From the NCBI RefSeq assembly GCF_902832845.1, contig NZ_CADFDB010000008.1, forward strand, positions 1 through 64,000: 64,000 nt of DNA. Reading direction: 5' to 3'. Under the pieces are notes generated by a model. It saw only the letters and a program-made list of their open reading frames with translations, made no database searches and was not told the origin of the DNA. Both the position numbers and the translations under genes were made by a program. Position 1 is the first letter of the stretch. Each line of letters starts with the position of its first letter. This stretch comes from Burkholderia metallica. GTDB taxonomy: Bacteria; Pseudomonadota; Gammaproteobacteria; Burkholderiales; Burkholderiaceae. This document shows positions 42,450 through 51,167 of the stretch, one piece after another.

Positions 42450-42785
42450 ATGGAAAAGACGAATACACACGGGTACCGATGCACGGTGGAGGCGACCGTC
42501 GATGTCATCGGCGGAAAGTGGAAGCCGTTGATCATTTACTATCTGCTCAGGGGTACGAAGCGATTCGGCGAGCTGCGCACCGCCATTGGTGGTGTCACGC
42601 AGCGCTCGCTGACGTTGCAGCTTCGGGAGCTCGAGGCGCACGGCATCATTGCCCGGGAAGTATTCGCCGAGGTTCCGCCCCGTGTCGAATATTCGTTGAC
42701 GGAGGTGGGGCGCACGCTCGCGCCCGTGCTCGACGCGATGAAAGACTGGGGCGACGGCTACGTTGCTCACAGTGAAACGCGGTAG
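42450..42785 (+). CDS. HxlR-family transcriptional regulator
   Basis: A 111-residue winged-helix regulator: YRCTVEATVDVIGGKWKPLIIYYLL with the conserved sensor Cys11, GELRTAIGGVTQRSLTLQLREL recognition helix, then VPPRVEYSLTEVGRTLAPVLDAM. Normal HxlR length. The reductase gene starts 141 bases away in the opposite direction. Leader short; the ATG at 42450 follows the AT-rich dyad by 12 bases. Confidence 0.88.
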   Translation: MEKTNTHGYRCTVEATVDVIGGKWKPLIIYYLLRGTKRFGELRTAIGGVTQRSLTLQLRELEAHGIIAREVFAEVPPRVEYSLTEVGRTLAPVLDAMKDWGDGYVAHSETR

Positions 42786-43330
42786 ATCCGATAGGAATCG
42801 TCCCTGAAGCGAAAGCCGGTGGCTCGCCGCGTCGCCGTCGCGACCGAACCGTGCCACGGCAAGCGCCGGATCATCTCGACGGGGCGCTCCTTCAGCCGCC
42901 CGGGGGCGGGCTACGTAAAAACCGTCGGGCCGCTGCGTGGATCGAAGCGGCTGCGTCGTCCTTGCCCGCGAAGCGATCCGCGGCTGCCCGATGTCCATGA
43001 GGGATTCCCCCTGTCACGCGCGAGCCGGCGTCCCGCCGGTGCCGTAGCCACGGCGTCGCGCTTCCCCGCAGGCGCTTCCCGCCCGTCGCCCCCGATTATT
43101 TGCGTTTCGCGAATGGCGCGTTCGCCGGTTGTTCGATACCCGATTCGCGCCCTTGCACCTATCGTGGTGACGTCGGCCGCATGAACGCAATGCATCGCAA
43201 CGCAACACGTCGCACCCGCACCGCGGCCGGCACTTCCCCGCGACTCGCGTCGCACACAAAAGACATCGGACCTAGCTCATGCGCAGGCGCCGCAGCGCGC
43301 GCAGGCGAACCTGTGTCCACGGAGACGGAC
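42786..43330. other. Intergenic region before the MFS gene of the hap locus
   Basis: 545 bases with no convincing gene; open frames here lack any recognisable protein pattern. It holds the hap-type promoter (43098-43165, see the motif feature), followed by an untranslated leader of about 160 bases to the MFS start. Confidence 0.55.
43098..43114 (-). promoter_or_regulatory. 17-bp hap-locus motif, copy 1 (MFS promoter)
   Basis: ATTTGCGTTTCGCGAAT on the plus strand is the exact reverse complement of the element at 45673-45689. It forms an interrupted dyad (TTTGCG-TTT-CGCGAA) of LysR-operator form. Thirty-six bases downstream comes CCTTGCACCTATCGTGG, matching the block at the same distance in the hapC promoter. 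Confidence 0.7.
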
Positions 43331-44584
43331 ATGAAAGCAAACGAGTGGGATACCTCATACGAGTGGAAGGCGGTCACGCTGCTGGCGCTCGGCTTCGGGC
43401 TGGTCGGCCTCGACCGCTGGCTGATCGCGCCACTGTTCCCGTCGATCATGAAGGACCTCAACCTGAACGCGCAGGATGTGGGCAACTGCATCGGCGTGCT
43501 CGGCCTGTCGTGGGGCATCTTCGCGGCGCTGATGGGCGGCATGTCCGACAGGATCGGCCGCAGGAAGGTGCTGATTCCGGCCATCGTCGCGTTCTCGCTG
43601 CTGTCGGGTTTCTCGGGCCTCGCGGGCGGGCTGCTCGGGCTGATGGCGATTCGCGGCCTGATGGGCGTCGCGGAAGGCTCGTTCTGCCCGACCAGCTTCG
43701 CGGCGACGGCCGACGCGTCGCATCCGCGGCGGCGCGGGCTGAACCTCGGCCTGCAGCAAAGCGGCTTCGCGCTGTTCGGGCTCGCGTTGTCGCCGATCAT
43801 CGCGACGCAGTTGCTCGGGTTCGTGTCGTGGCGCTGGGTCTTCGCGCTCGTCGCCGTTCCCGGCCTGATCCTCGGCGCGATCATGTTCTTCGTGATCCGC
43901 GAGCCGAAGGTCGCGAAGGAAACCGCGTCGGAGCATGCGCCGGCGTCTCTCCGCCATGTGCTCGGCAGCCGCAACATCCTGGTCGCGATGGCCGCCCTGT
44001 GCTGCGCGATGACGGGTGTGTTCGTGCTCGGCGCGCTGCTGCCGCTGTACCTGACCGACTACCTCGCGCTCGGCACGCAGAAGATGGGCCTCGTCGTGTC
44101 GGCGATCGGCTTCGGCGGGTTTCTCGGGCAGTTCGGGCTGCCGGGCCTGTCCGACCTGGTCGGCCGCCGCCTCGCGAGCATCGTCGGCTTCGCGGGGACG
44201 GCCGTGATGCTCTACCTCTTCCGCGGCCTCGGCCCGCAGCCGCTCGCGCTGTTCGGCGTGCTGTTCGTCGCGTCGTTCTTCACGCTCGGGCTGGTGTCGC
44301 TGCTGTCCGGCCCGGTGGCGACCGAGGCCGCGCCCGTCGGGCTCGTGTCGACGTCGATCGGCGTGGTGGTCGGCGTCGGCGAGATCTTCGGCGGCGGCAT
44401 CGCGCCGGCGATGGGCGGCTACGTCGCCGCACACTTTGGCATCCAGAACATTCTGTGGCTGCCGATGGTCGCGGTGCTGCTGGGCATCGTGGTCAGCCTG
44501 CTGCTGAAGGAAACCGCGCCGGCCGTGCTGCAGCGCCGCGCGGCCGTGCAGCCGGCGCTGGCGGCCGGCGAGCAGTCGCAGTAA
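43331..44584 (+). CDS. MFS transporter of the hydroquinone locus
   Basis: A 417-residue major-facilitator transporter with 12 helices. The signature loop after helix 2 is MGGMSDRIGRRKVLIP and the equivalent loop in the second half is GLSDLVGRR; GLDRWLIAPLFPSIMKDL is in helix 1. ATG 43331 follows GGAGACGG. Its promoter shares two sequence blocks with that of hapC, so it is co-regulated and likely imports an aromatic precursor of hydroquinone or exports a toxic intermediate. The substrate is not known. Confidence 0.85.
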   Translation: MKANEWDTSYEWKAVTLLALGFGLVGLDRWLIAPLFPSIMKDLNLNAQDVGNCIGVLGLSWGIFAALMGGMSDRIGRRKVLIPAIVAFSLLSGFSGLAGGLLGLMAIRGLMGVAEGSFCPTSFAATADASHPRRRGLNLGLQQSGFALFGLALSPIIATQLLGFVSWRWVFALVAVPGLILGAIMFFVIREPKVAKETASEHAPASLRHVLGSRNILVAMAALCCAMTGVFVLGALLPLYLTDYLALGTQKMGLVVSAIGFGGFLGQFGLPGLSDLVGRRLASIVGFAGTAVMLYLFRGLGPQPLALFGVLFVASFFTLGLVSLLSGPVATEAAPVGLVSTSIGVVVGVGEIFGGGIAPAMGGYVAAHFGIQNILWLPMVAVLLGIVVSLLLKETAPAVLQRRAAVQPALAAGEQSQ

Positions 44585-44730
44585 GGCCCGCGCGGGGCGG
44601 CGGGCGCAGGCGTGGGCCGGCGCCGCCACCGATTGACATCCATTGCGTGACACAGTGACGCCTTTCGCATGACCCAGCCCGTTATCCGCGCGGTTAGACT
44701 GCCGGTTTCGCTGTCGAAAAAGGGCGCGGC

Positions 44731-45660
44731 ATGGACCGGTTTCTGAGCATCGAGGCATTCGTCAGGGTAGCGGAGGCGAGCAGCTTCGCCGAGGCGGCGC
44801 GGCAGCTCGGCGTGACCAGCTCGGTCGTGACGAACCGCATCCAGCAGCTCGAGAAGTTCGTCAACGCGCCGCTGTTTCATCGCAGCACGCGCCACGTGCG
44901 CCTGTCCGAAACGGGCGAGGCGTTCTATCGCGAGTGCGCGGAGGTGGTGGGGCGCGTCAACGAGTTGACGGACCAGATGCGCGAACTTCGCGCGACGCCG
45001 ACCGGGCGGCTGCGCATCCAGATGCTGCCCGGTTTCGCGCTCGATCACTTCGGCGCGCCGCTGATGGCATTCAACCGGCGCTACCCGGGCATTCAGCTCG
45101 ACGTCATCGTCAACGACCGTGTCGTGGACCCCGTCGAAGAAGGGTTCGACATCGCGTTCCAGATCTTCCCGCCGATCTCCGAGTCGCTGATCGAACGGCG
45201 GCTGTTCACGGTCAGGCGCCTCTTTTGCGCGTCGCCCGCCTACCTTGAAGCGCATGGTGCGCCACAACATCCGCGCGACCTGCTGCAGCACACCACCGCG
45301 CTCTATTCGGGCTATCCGTCGCGCAATCGCTGGACGATGACGCGCGGCGACGAGGTCGTCGAAATGGAGCTGCCCGGCATGATCCGCTCGAACTCCGTGC
45401 ACCTGCTGCGCGAGTACGCGCTGTCGGGCGGCGGCGTCGTGTGTCTGCCCACGCTCGTGGCGAGCGACGCGCTCGTCGCCGGCCGGCTGGTGCCGATCCT
45501 GACCGACTTCCAGCTCGCGCCGCTCAGCTTCGCCGCGGTGTATCCCGCAACGCAGCGACAGGCATTGAAGGTGAAGGCGCTGGTCGAGTTCCTCGCGGAA
45601 ACGATCGGCGACGAATCGCCGTGGGACCGGCCGCTTCTGGAGCGCGGCTGGGTGCGTTGA
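44731..45660 (+). CDS. LysR-family regulator of the hap locus
   Basis: A 309-residue LysR-type regulator. The helix-turn-helix includes SSFAEAARQLGVTSSVVTNRIQQLE (about 16-40). The effector domain has LRIQMLPGFALDHFG and ends WDRPLLERGWVR. It sits between the co-regulated MFS gene and hapC, 115 bases before hapC on the same strand, which makes it the likely activator that reads the shared 17-bp dyad, with hydroquinone or a pathway intermediate as inducer. Inferred from location. Confidence 0.88.
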   Translation: MDRFLSIEAFVRVAEASSFAEAARQLGVTSSVVTNRIQQLEKFVNAPLFHRSTRHVRLSETGEAFYRECAEVVGRVNELTDQMRELRATPTGRLRIQMLPGFALDHFGAPLMAFNRRYPGIQLDVIVNDRVVDPVEEGFDIAFQIFPPISESLIERRLFTVRRLFCASPAYLEAHGAPQHPRDLLQHTTALYSGYPSRNRWTMTRGDEVVEMELPGMIRSNSVHLLREYALSGGGVVCLPTLVASDALVAGRLVPILTDFQLAPLSFAAVYPATQRQALKVKALVEFLAETIGDESPWDRPLLERGWVR

Positions 45661-45672
45661 ACCGCGCGGATT

Positions 45673-45689
45673 ATTCGCGAAACGCAAAT
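45673..45689 (+). promoter_or_regulatory. 17-bp hap-locus motif, copy 2 (hapC promoter)
   Basis: ATTCGCGAAACGCAAAT is identical, in inverted orientation, to 43098-43114. A weak -35 (TTGTTG, 45712-45717), a 17-base spacer and TAGAGT (45735-45740) follow. The block CCTTGCCCCTAGAGTGG begins 36 bases after the motif, the same spacing as at the MFS promoter. It looks like an activator-dependent promoter. Confidence 0.7.
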
Positions 45690-45775
45690 GCCGTAGTCGC
45701 CGTCCCGTGCCTTGTTGCGGCGGGGCCTTGCCCCTAGAGTGGAATCCAACAAGCGGTTCAACTCAGGAGACAGAA

Positions 45776-46270
45776 ATGACCGACACGGCATTCCATACCG
45801 TCTTTGGCTCGCTCGCCGGCTACCGGAAGGGCGAGATCGAAATCACCAGCGGCAGCGCCCAGCACTACGCGTTCTCGAATGTGTTCGAGATCGCGTCGAA
45901 GTCGGCCCCTTACGAAAAGGTCGTCGCCGGCAAGAACCTCGAATACGTGATCGAAGTGCTGAGGACCGACGGCCAGTCGCCGTGGTTCGCCTGCGCGCAC
46001 GACGAGTTCGCGATCCAGATGGATGGCGAAGTCCGGATCGATTTCATCAAGCTCGATACGCCGCCGCAGTCGGCGCGCGGCACCGTGCGCGCCGGCGCGG
46101 AGCCGGCCGGCCGGAAGATGGGCTACGTCGTGCTGCGCCAGGGCCATCAGGCGCTGCTGCCGGCCGGCTGCGCGTACCGCTTCACCGCGAGCCAGCCGGG
46201 CGTCGCACTCGTGCAGACCGTCCTGGGCGAGCTGTCCGTCGAGAAGTGGGCCGACATCTGCCTGCACTGA
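45776..46270 (+). CDS. hapC: Hydroquinone 1,2-dioxygenase small subunit
   Basis: A 164-residue soluble protein matching the size and place of HapC, the small subunit of the two-component Fe(II) hydroquinone dioxygenase. With HapD it opens the ring of hydroquinone to 4-hydroxymuconic semialdehyde. The fold is cupin-like at the C-terminus (VLRQGHQALLPAGCAYRFTA). Assignment rests mainly on gene order: hapC-D-E-F-G-H-I is fully conserved here. AGGAGA lies before ATG 45776. It is the first gene of the operon. Confidence 0.85.
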   Translation: MTDTAFHTVFGSLAGYRKGEIEITSGSAQHYAFSNVFEIASKSAPYEKVVAGKNLEYVIEVLRTDGQSPWFACAHDEFAIQMDGEVRIDFIKLDTPPQSARGTVRAGAEPAGRKMGYVVLRQGHQALLPAGCAYRFTASQPGVALVQTVLGELSVEKWADICLH

Positions 46271-46308
46271 TCCGTCCGACCTCATTCGACATTTCCAGGA
46301 GACACGTC

Positions 46309-47328
46309 ATGGCCACCCTCGACACCCTCGACCTTTCCACGGGCTTCGCCGCCGATCTGGTGCAGGCCAGCGAAGCCGATGCCGTTACCGGCTACCGCCG
46401 CTTCCAGCTCGGCGCGTTCGCATTCCAGCGCGACGAATATTTCGTGAAGATCAGCTGGCCCGCGAAAGGCCAGACGCGCACGCACGCGATTCCCGCGGAC
46501 GCGTTCCTGCGCGCGATGATGCGCGACGTCGCGTGGGGCTTCTTCTACGGCTGGGTGAACTTCGACCACGTGTTCGGCACGCGCAATCACTACGGCAAGG
46601 TCGACATGTATGCGGGCACCTTCAACGGCATCCTGAAGGACGCCGGGGTCGACTACACGGAGACCTTCGAAACGCCCACGATCATGGCGACCTTCAAGGC
46701 GATGCTGCACGACTGGACGAACGCGGGCTTCGATCCGTTCGCGGCGCCGGAGGAAACCGGGACGGCGTTCGGACGCAAGCACGGCGACAACGGTTCGGCG
46801 ATCGAGCGCACGCGGATCGCGACGCGCCGCATGCCGGGCCTCGAAGGCGATTCGCCGCTGCGCGACGATCTGCCGGTCAACCGCGCGTTTCTCGACGTCG
46901 CGCAGGACGAACCGGAAGTGCACGTCGAGCCGGGCTTCGAAGGCGAACTGCACGCGTTCAACCTGTTCAAGTACCTGTCGCGCTCGGACGTGACGTGGAA
47001 TCCGTCGGTCACGTCGGTGTGCGGGCGCAGCCTGTTCTGCCCGACCACCGAGGAATTCATCCTGCCGGTGTTCCATGGAAACGACCGCGTCGAATGGTTC
47101 CTGCAACTGTCCGACGAAATCGTGTGGGACATCGGCGACAAGAACACCGGCGCGCCGCGCGCACGCGTGACGATGCGCGCCGGCGACATCTGCGCGATGC
47201 CCGCCGACATCCGGCATCAGGGCTATTCGACGAAGCGCTCGATGCTGCTGGTGTGGGAGAACGCGACGCCCGACCTGCCGCAGCGCTACGAGAGCGGCGA
47301 GCTCGCGCCGTATCCGATCGCGTTCTGA
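46309..47328 (+). CDS. hapD: Hydroquinone 1,2-dioxygenase large subunit
   Basis: A 339-residue protein, the size of the known large subunit (about 38 kDa). It is rich in aromatic and His residues (FYGWVNFDHVFGTRNHYGK; AGDICAMPADIRHQGYSTKR), with a cupin-like C-terminal half that would hold the Fe(II). It is weakly related to other extradiol dioxygenases, as described for this family. The gap to hapC is 38 bases with CAGGAGA before the start. It works as a heterotetramer with HapC in the cytosol. Confidence 0.87.
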   Translation: MATLDTLDLSTGFAADLVQASEADAVTGYRRFQLGAFAFQRDEYFVKISWPAKGQTRTHAIPADAFLRAMMRDVAWGFFYGWVNFDHVFGTRNHYGKVDMYAGTFNGILKDAGVDYTETFETPTIMATFKAMLHDWTNAGFDPFAAPEETGTAFGRKHGDNGSAIERTRIATRRMPGLEGDSPLRDDLPVNRAFLDVAQDEPEVHVEPGFEGELHAFNLFKYLSRSDVTWNPSVTSVCGRSLFCPTTEEFILPVFHGNDRVEWFLQLSDEIVWDIGDKNTGAPRARVTMRAGDICAMPADIRHQGYSTKRSMLLVWENATPDLPQRYESGELAPYPIAF

Positions 47329-47332
47329 CCGG

Positions 47333-47380
47333 CGCTTCCGTTTCCGCTTTCGCTTCCGCTTTCGCTTCCGCTTTCGCTTC
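47333..47380. repeat. Hexamer tandem repeat between hapD and hapE
   Basis: There are eight six-base units alternating GCTTCC and GCTTTC (one GTTTCC, the last GCTTCA) in the 75-base gap. There is no hairpin. The pyrimidine-rich RNA might affect message stability or Rho access within the operon; repeat number could vary between strains. Confidence 0.85.
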
Positions 47381-47403
47381 AAGCGATACACCGAGGACGA
47401 TTC

Positions 47404-48870
47404 ATGCAAACCCAACTCTTCATCGACGGACGCTTCGTCGACGCCGTCGACCGCGGCACGATCGACGTGCTGAATCCGCACGACGGCACCGTCATCACGA
47501 AGATCGCGGCCGCCACCGCGGCCGACGTCGACCTGGCCGTCGCAGCCGCGACCCGCGCGTTCCCCGCGTGGTCGGCGCTGCCGGCCGCCGAACGCGGCCG
47601 CCTGCTGCTGCGCCTCGCCGACGCGATTGAGGCCAACGCGGAGGAACTGGCGCAGCTCGAATCGCTGGACACCGGCCACCCGATCCGCGATTCGCGCTCG
47701 CTCGACGTGCCGCGCACGGCTGCGTGCTTCCGTTATTTCGGCGGCATGGCCGACAAGCTGCAAGGGTCGGTGATTCCCGTCGAAACGGGCTTCCTGAACT
47801 ACGTGCAGCGCGCGCCGATCGGTGTCGTCGGCCAGATCGTGCCGTGGAATTTTCCGCTGATGTTCACGAGCTGGAAGATGGGCCCCGCGCTCGCCGCCGG
47901 CAATACCGTGGTGCTGAAGCCTTCGGAAATCACGCCGCTGTCGACGCTGCGCATCGTCGAGCTGATGGCCGAAGTCGGGTTTCCCGCGGGTGTCGTCAAC
48001 ATCGTGCCGGGCTACGGGCACACGGCCGGCCAGCGGCTCGCCGAGCATCCGGGCGTCGGCAAGATCGCGTTCACCGGGTCGACGGCGACGGGCCGGCGGA
48101 TCGTCGAAGCGTCGCAGGGCAACCTGAAGCGCGTGCAGCTCGAACTGGGCGGCAAGGGCGCCAACATCGTGTTCGACGATGCCGACCTCGACGCGGCGAT
48201 CAACGGCGCCGCATGGGCGATCTTCCACAACCAGGGGCAGGCGTGCATCGCCGGCTCGCGTCTCGTGCTGCACGAACGCATCGCGGACGCGTTCCTCGAA
48301 CGCTTCGTCGCGCTCGCATCGTCGATCCGCCTCGGCAACCCGCTCGATCCCGATACCGAGATGGGGCCGCTGACGTCGAAGCAGCACCTCGATCGCGTGC
48401 TGTCGTACGTCGACGTCGCGCGCGAGCAGGGCGGCCGCGTGCTCGCCGGCGGCAGCGCGCCGCAGGACCCGGCGCTCGCCGACGGCTACTACGTGCGCCC
48501 GACGATCATCGAGGCCAAGCGCGCGACGGACCGCATTGCGCAGGAGGAAGTGTTCGGCCCGTTCGTCACCGTGCTGCGCTTCGGCAGCGATGAAGAAGCG
48601 CTCGCGATTGCCAACGCGACCGAGTACGGGCTCGGCAGCGGCCTCTGGACGCGGGATCTGTCCCGCGCCCACAAGACGGCGTCGCGGATCGACGCGGGCA
48701 TGTGCTGGATCAACTGCTACAAGCGCGTCAATCCGGGCAGCCCGTTCGGCGGCGTGGGCAAGTCGGGCTACGGCCGGGAAATGGGCTTCGAGGCGATGCA
48801 CGACTACACCGAGGCGCGATCGGTGTGGGTCAACGTCGACGGCAACGTGCCGCCGCACTTCAAGCGTTGA
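47404..48870 (+). CDS. hapE: 4-hydroxymuconic semialdehyde dehydrogenase
   Basis: A 488-residue aldehyde dehydrogenase. The general base is Glu247 (LELGGKGAN), the catalytic nucleophile Cys281 (FHNQGQACIAGSR), with cofactor motifs PWNFP (147-151) and FTGSTATGRR. In the hap pathway it oxidises 4-hydroxymuconic semialdehyde to maleylacetate using NAD+. The position between hapD and the maleylacetate reductase gene fixes the assignment better than the sequence alone. The next start is eight bases after its stop. Confidence 0.9.
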   Translation: MQTQLFIDGRFVDAVDRGTIDVLNPHDGTVITKIAAATAADVDLAVAAATRAFPAWSALPAAERGRLLLRLADAIEANAEELAQLESLDTGHPIRDSRSLDVPRTAACFRYFGGMADKLQGSVIPVETGFLNYVQRAPIGVVGQIVPWNFPLMFTSWKMGPALAAGNTVVLKPSEITPLSTLRIVELMAEVGFPAGVVNIVPGYGHTAGQRLAEHPGVGKIAFTGSTATGRRIVEASQGNLKRVQLELGGKGANIVFDDADLDAAINGAAWAIFHNQGQACIAGSRLVLHERIADAFLERFVALASSIRLGNPLDPDTEMGPLTSKQHLDRVLSYVDVAREQGGRVLAGGSAPQDPALADGYYVRPTIIEAKRATDRIAQEEVFGPFVTVLRFGSDEEALAIANATEYGLGSGLWTRDLSRAHKTASRIDAGMCWINCYKRVNPGSPFGGVGKSGYGREMGFEAMHDYTEARSVWVNVDGNVPPHFKR

Positions 48871-48878
48871 GGATTGCC

Positions 48879-49946
48879 ATGGATCGCTTCGTCTATCAGG
48901 GCACGCCGTCGCGCGTGGTATTCGAATGGGGGGCGCTCGCCCGGCTGCCGGACGAGCTGTCGACGCTCGGCGCGCGCCGCGCGCTGATCCTGTCTACGCC
49001 CGAGCAGCGGCCGCTCGCCGAGCGCGTGGCGGCGATCCTGGGCGAGCGTGCGGCCGGCATCTGCGCGCAGGCGGTCATGCACGTGCCGGTCGAGGTCGCG
49101 CGCGCCGCTCGCGAGATGGCCGGCGAACGCGACGCCGATTGCTGCGTCGCGATCGGCGGCGGATCGACGATCGGGTTGGGCAAGGCCATTGCGCTCGAAT
49201 CGGTGCTGCCGATCCTGGCCGTGCCGACGACGTATGCCGGCTCGGAGATGACGCCGATCTTCGGGCTCACGGAAGGCCGGCTGAAGCGCACCGGGCGAGA
49301 TGCGCGCGTGCTGCCGCGTACGGTGCTCTACGACCCGTCGCTGACGGTGTCGCTGCCGCCGGACATTTCGGCGGCTTCGGGCATCAATGCGATCGCGCAT
49401 GCGGTCGAGGCGCTCTATGCGCAGGACGCGAACCCGGTGATCAGCCTGATGGCGGAAGAATCGATCCGCGCGCTCGGCGAAGCGCTGCCGGTGATCGTGC
49501 GCGATCCGGCGCACCGCGCGATGCGCAGCCGCGCGTTGTACGGCGCATGGCTCGCGGGAACCTGCCTCGGCGCGGTGGGGATGGCGCTGCACCACAAGCT
49601 GTGCCATACGCTCGGCGGCACATTCAACCTGCCGCACGCGCAGACGCATGCGGCGATGCTGCCGCATACCGCGCACTACAACCACGCTGCCGCGCCCGAT
49701 GCGCTGCGCCGCGTGGCGCGCGCGCTGGGTGGCAGCGACGCGGCCGAAGCCGGCCCGCTGCTGTTCGCGCTGAACGCGCGGCTCGGCATTGCGCCAGCGC
49801 TCGCCGACCTCGGGATGCCGCAGGCGGGCCTCGACGAAGCGGCCGATCTTGCGTGCCGCAACCCGTACGCGAATCCGCGGCCGGTCGAACGCGCGGCGAT
49901 TCGCGCATTGCTGCAGCACGCATGGGAAGGGCGCGCGCCGCAATGA
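48879..49946 (+). CDS. hapF: Maleylacetate reductase
   Basis: A 355-residue iron-containing alcohol-dehydrogenase family enzyme. GGGST (cofactor loop), PTTYAGSEMTPIFG and the His-rich HHKLCHTLGGTFNLPHAQTHA carry the metal-ligand region typical of maleylacetate reductases (TftE/MacA/PnpE). It reduces maleylacetate to 3-oxoadipate with NAD(P)H, linking to the beta-ketoadipate pathway. ATG 48879 lies right after hapE, so the two are translationally close. A final Gln ends the protein (GRAPQ). Confidence 0.9.
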   Translation: MDRFVYQGTPSRVVFEWGALARLPDELSTLGARRALILSTPEQRPLAERVAAILGERAAGICAQAVMHVPVEVARAAREMAGERDADCCVAIGGGSTIGLGKAIALESVLPILAVPTTYAGSEMTPIFGLTEGRLKRTGRDARVLPRTVLYDPSLTVSLPPDISAASGINAIAHAVEALYAQDANPVISLMAEESIRALGEALPVIVRDPAHRAMRSRALYGAWLAGTCLGAVGMALHHKLCHTLGGTFNLPHAQTHAAMLPHTAHYNHAAAPDALRRVARALGGSDAAEAGPLLFALNARLGIAPALADLGMPQAGLDEAADLACRNPYANPRPVERAAIRALLQHAWEGRAPQ

Positions 49947-49974
49947 ACGCCACGATGCGTCAAAGGAGACAGAC

Positions 49975-50847
49975 ATGCACCACGACCCCCAAGACGGCGA
50001 CGCCGCGCTGACCGAGCAGGTCGTCGCCAGCTTCGACGGTACGCCGAACCCGCGACTGCGTGCGTTGATGCAGAGCCTCGTGCGGCATCTGCATGCGTTC
50101 GTCAGCGAAACGGCGCTGACCGAGGCGGAGTGGATGGCCGCGATCCGCTTCCTGACCGACACGGGGAAGATGTGCGACGGCGCGGTGCGACAGGAATTCA
50201 TTCTGCTGTCGGACACGCTCGGCGTCTCGATGCTGGTCGATGCGATCAACCATCGTTTCGCGACCGGCGCGACGGAGACGACCGTGTTCGGTCCGTTCTA
50301 CATCGAGGGGATGCCCGAGCGCGCGTATGGCGAGAACATGGCGCTCACGCCGGGCGTGCCGGCGATCGTGCGTGGCCGGGTGCTGACCACCGACGGCGAG
50401 CCGGTGGCGAACGCCGTGCTCGACGTGTGGCAGACGGCGGACAACGGCATGTATTCCGGGCAGGACACCGCGCAGCCGCACGGCAACCTGCGCGGCCGCT
50501 ACCGGACCGACGCCGAGGGCCGCTACGCGATCGCGACGATACTGCCCGTCAGCTATCCGATTCCGACCGACGGCCCGGTCGGGAAGATGCTCGACGCCAC
50601 GGGGCGACATCCGTGGCGGCCCGCGCATCTGCACTTCATGATCGATGCGCCGGGATGCCGGACGCTCGTCACGCACCTGTTCGACGAAGACGATCCATAT
50701 CTGACGTCGGATGCGGTGTTCGGCGTGAAGCCGTCGCTGATGGTTGCGTATCGCCGGCGCGATGCGGACGATGCGCTCGCCCGTCAGTTCGGCCTGAGCG
50801 GCCCGTATCGCGAAGTGACGTACGACTTCGTTCTCGACCGGAGCTGA
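49975..50847 (+). CDS. hapG: Intradiol ring-cleavage dioxygenase (hydroxyquinol 1,2-dioxygenase-like)
   Basis: A 290-residue intradiol dioxygenase. The Fe(III) ligands are in place: Tyr160 (DNGMYSGQD), Tyr194 (PVSYPIPTDGPVG), His218 and His220 (HPWRPAHLHF). The N-terminal dimer helix domain (TPNPRLRALMQSLVRHLHAF) is the hydroxyquinol/catechol 1,2-dioxygenase type. It would open hydroxyquinol (1,2,4-trihydroxybenzene) to maleylacetate, giving the cluster a second entry besides hydroquinone. AAAGGAGA precedes ATG 49975. Confidence 0.9.
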   Translation: MHHDPQDGDAALTEQVVASFDGTPNPRLRALMQSLVRHLHAFVSETALTEAEWMAAIRFLTDTGKMCDGAVRQEFILLSDTLGVSMLVDAINHRFATGATETTVFGPFYIEGMPERAYGENMALTPGVPAIVRGRVLTTDGEPVANAVLDVWQTADNGMYSGQDTAQPHGNLRGRYRTDAEGRYAIATILPVSYPIPTDGPVGKMLDATGRHPWRPAHLHFMIDAPGCRTLVTHLFDEDDPYLTSDAVFGVKPSLMVAYRRRDADDALARQFGLSGPYREVTYDFVLDRS

Positions 50848-50852
50848 CCGTC

Positions 50853-51164
50853 ATGGCGCGATTTTTTGCGGTGTTTGCGACGGACCAGCCGGGCATGCGC
50901 GACGTGCGCGATCGCATGCGGCCGATTCACCGGACGTACCTGCGCTCGGCCGATCAGCACGGCGTGGTGGTGCGGCTCGGCGGCCCGACGCTCGACCCGC
51001 ACGGCGACGCGATGAACGGCACGCTGCTCGTCGTGGAGGCGGACGACATTCACGCGGTGATGCGGTTCGTCGGGAACGATCCGTATGTGAAGGAAGGGCT
51101 GTTCTCGCGCGTGGAAGTGCGGCCGTGGGACTGGAGCCTCGGCAACCCCGAGCAGCGGGTGTGA
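50853..51164 (+). CDS. hapH: YciI-family protein
   Basis: A 103-residue YciI-like ferredoxin-fold protein: RFFAVFATDQPGMRDVRDRMRPIHRTYL, then the conserved DPYVKEGLFSRVEVRPWDW. It lies five bases after hapG and matches the position of hapH in the known order. YciI proteins include a muconolactone-isomerase-like, His/Asp-dependent dehalogenase; the role in hydroquinone catabolism is not established. Confidence 0.88.
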   Translation: MARFFAVFATDQPGMRDVRDRMRPIHRTYLRSADQHGVVVRLGGPTLDPHGDAMNGTLLVVEADDIHAVMRFVGNDPYVKEGLFSRVEVRPWDWSLGNPEQRV

Positions 51165-51167
51165 GGC

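Noticed and set aside
42819-43184. A 121-codon frame between the HxlR and MFS genes
   Set aside because: Composition is Arg/Pro/Ser-rich, no ribosome site, no family pattern, and it overlaps the shared hap-type promoter.
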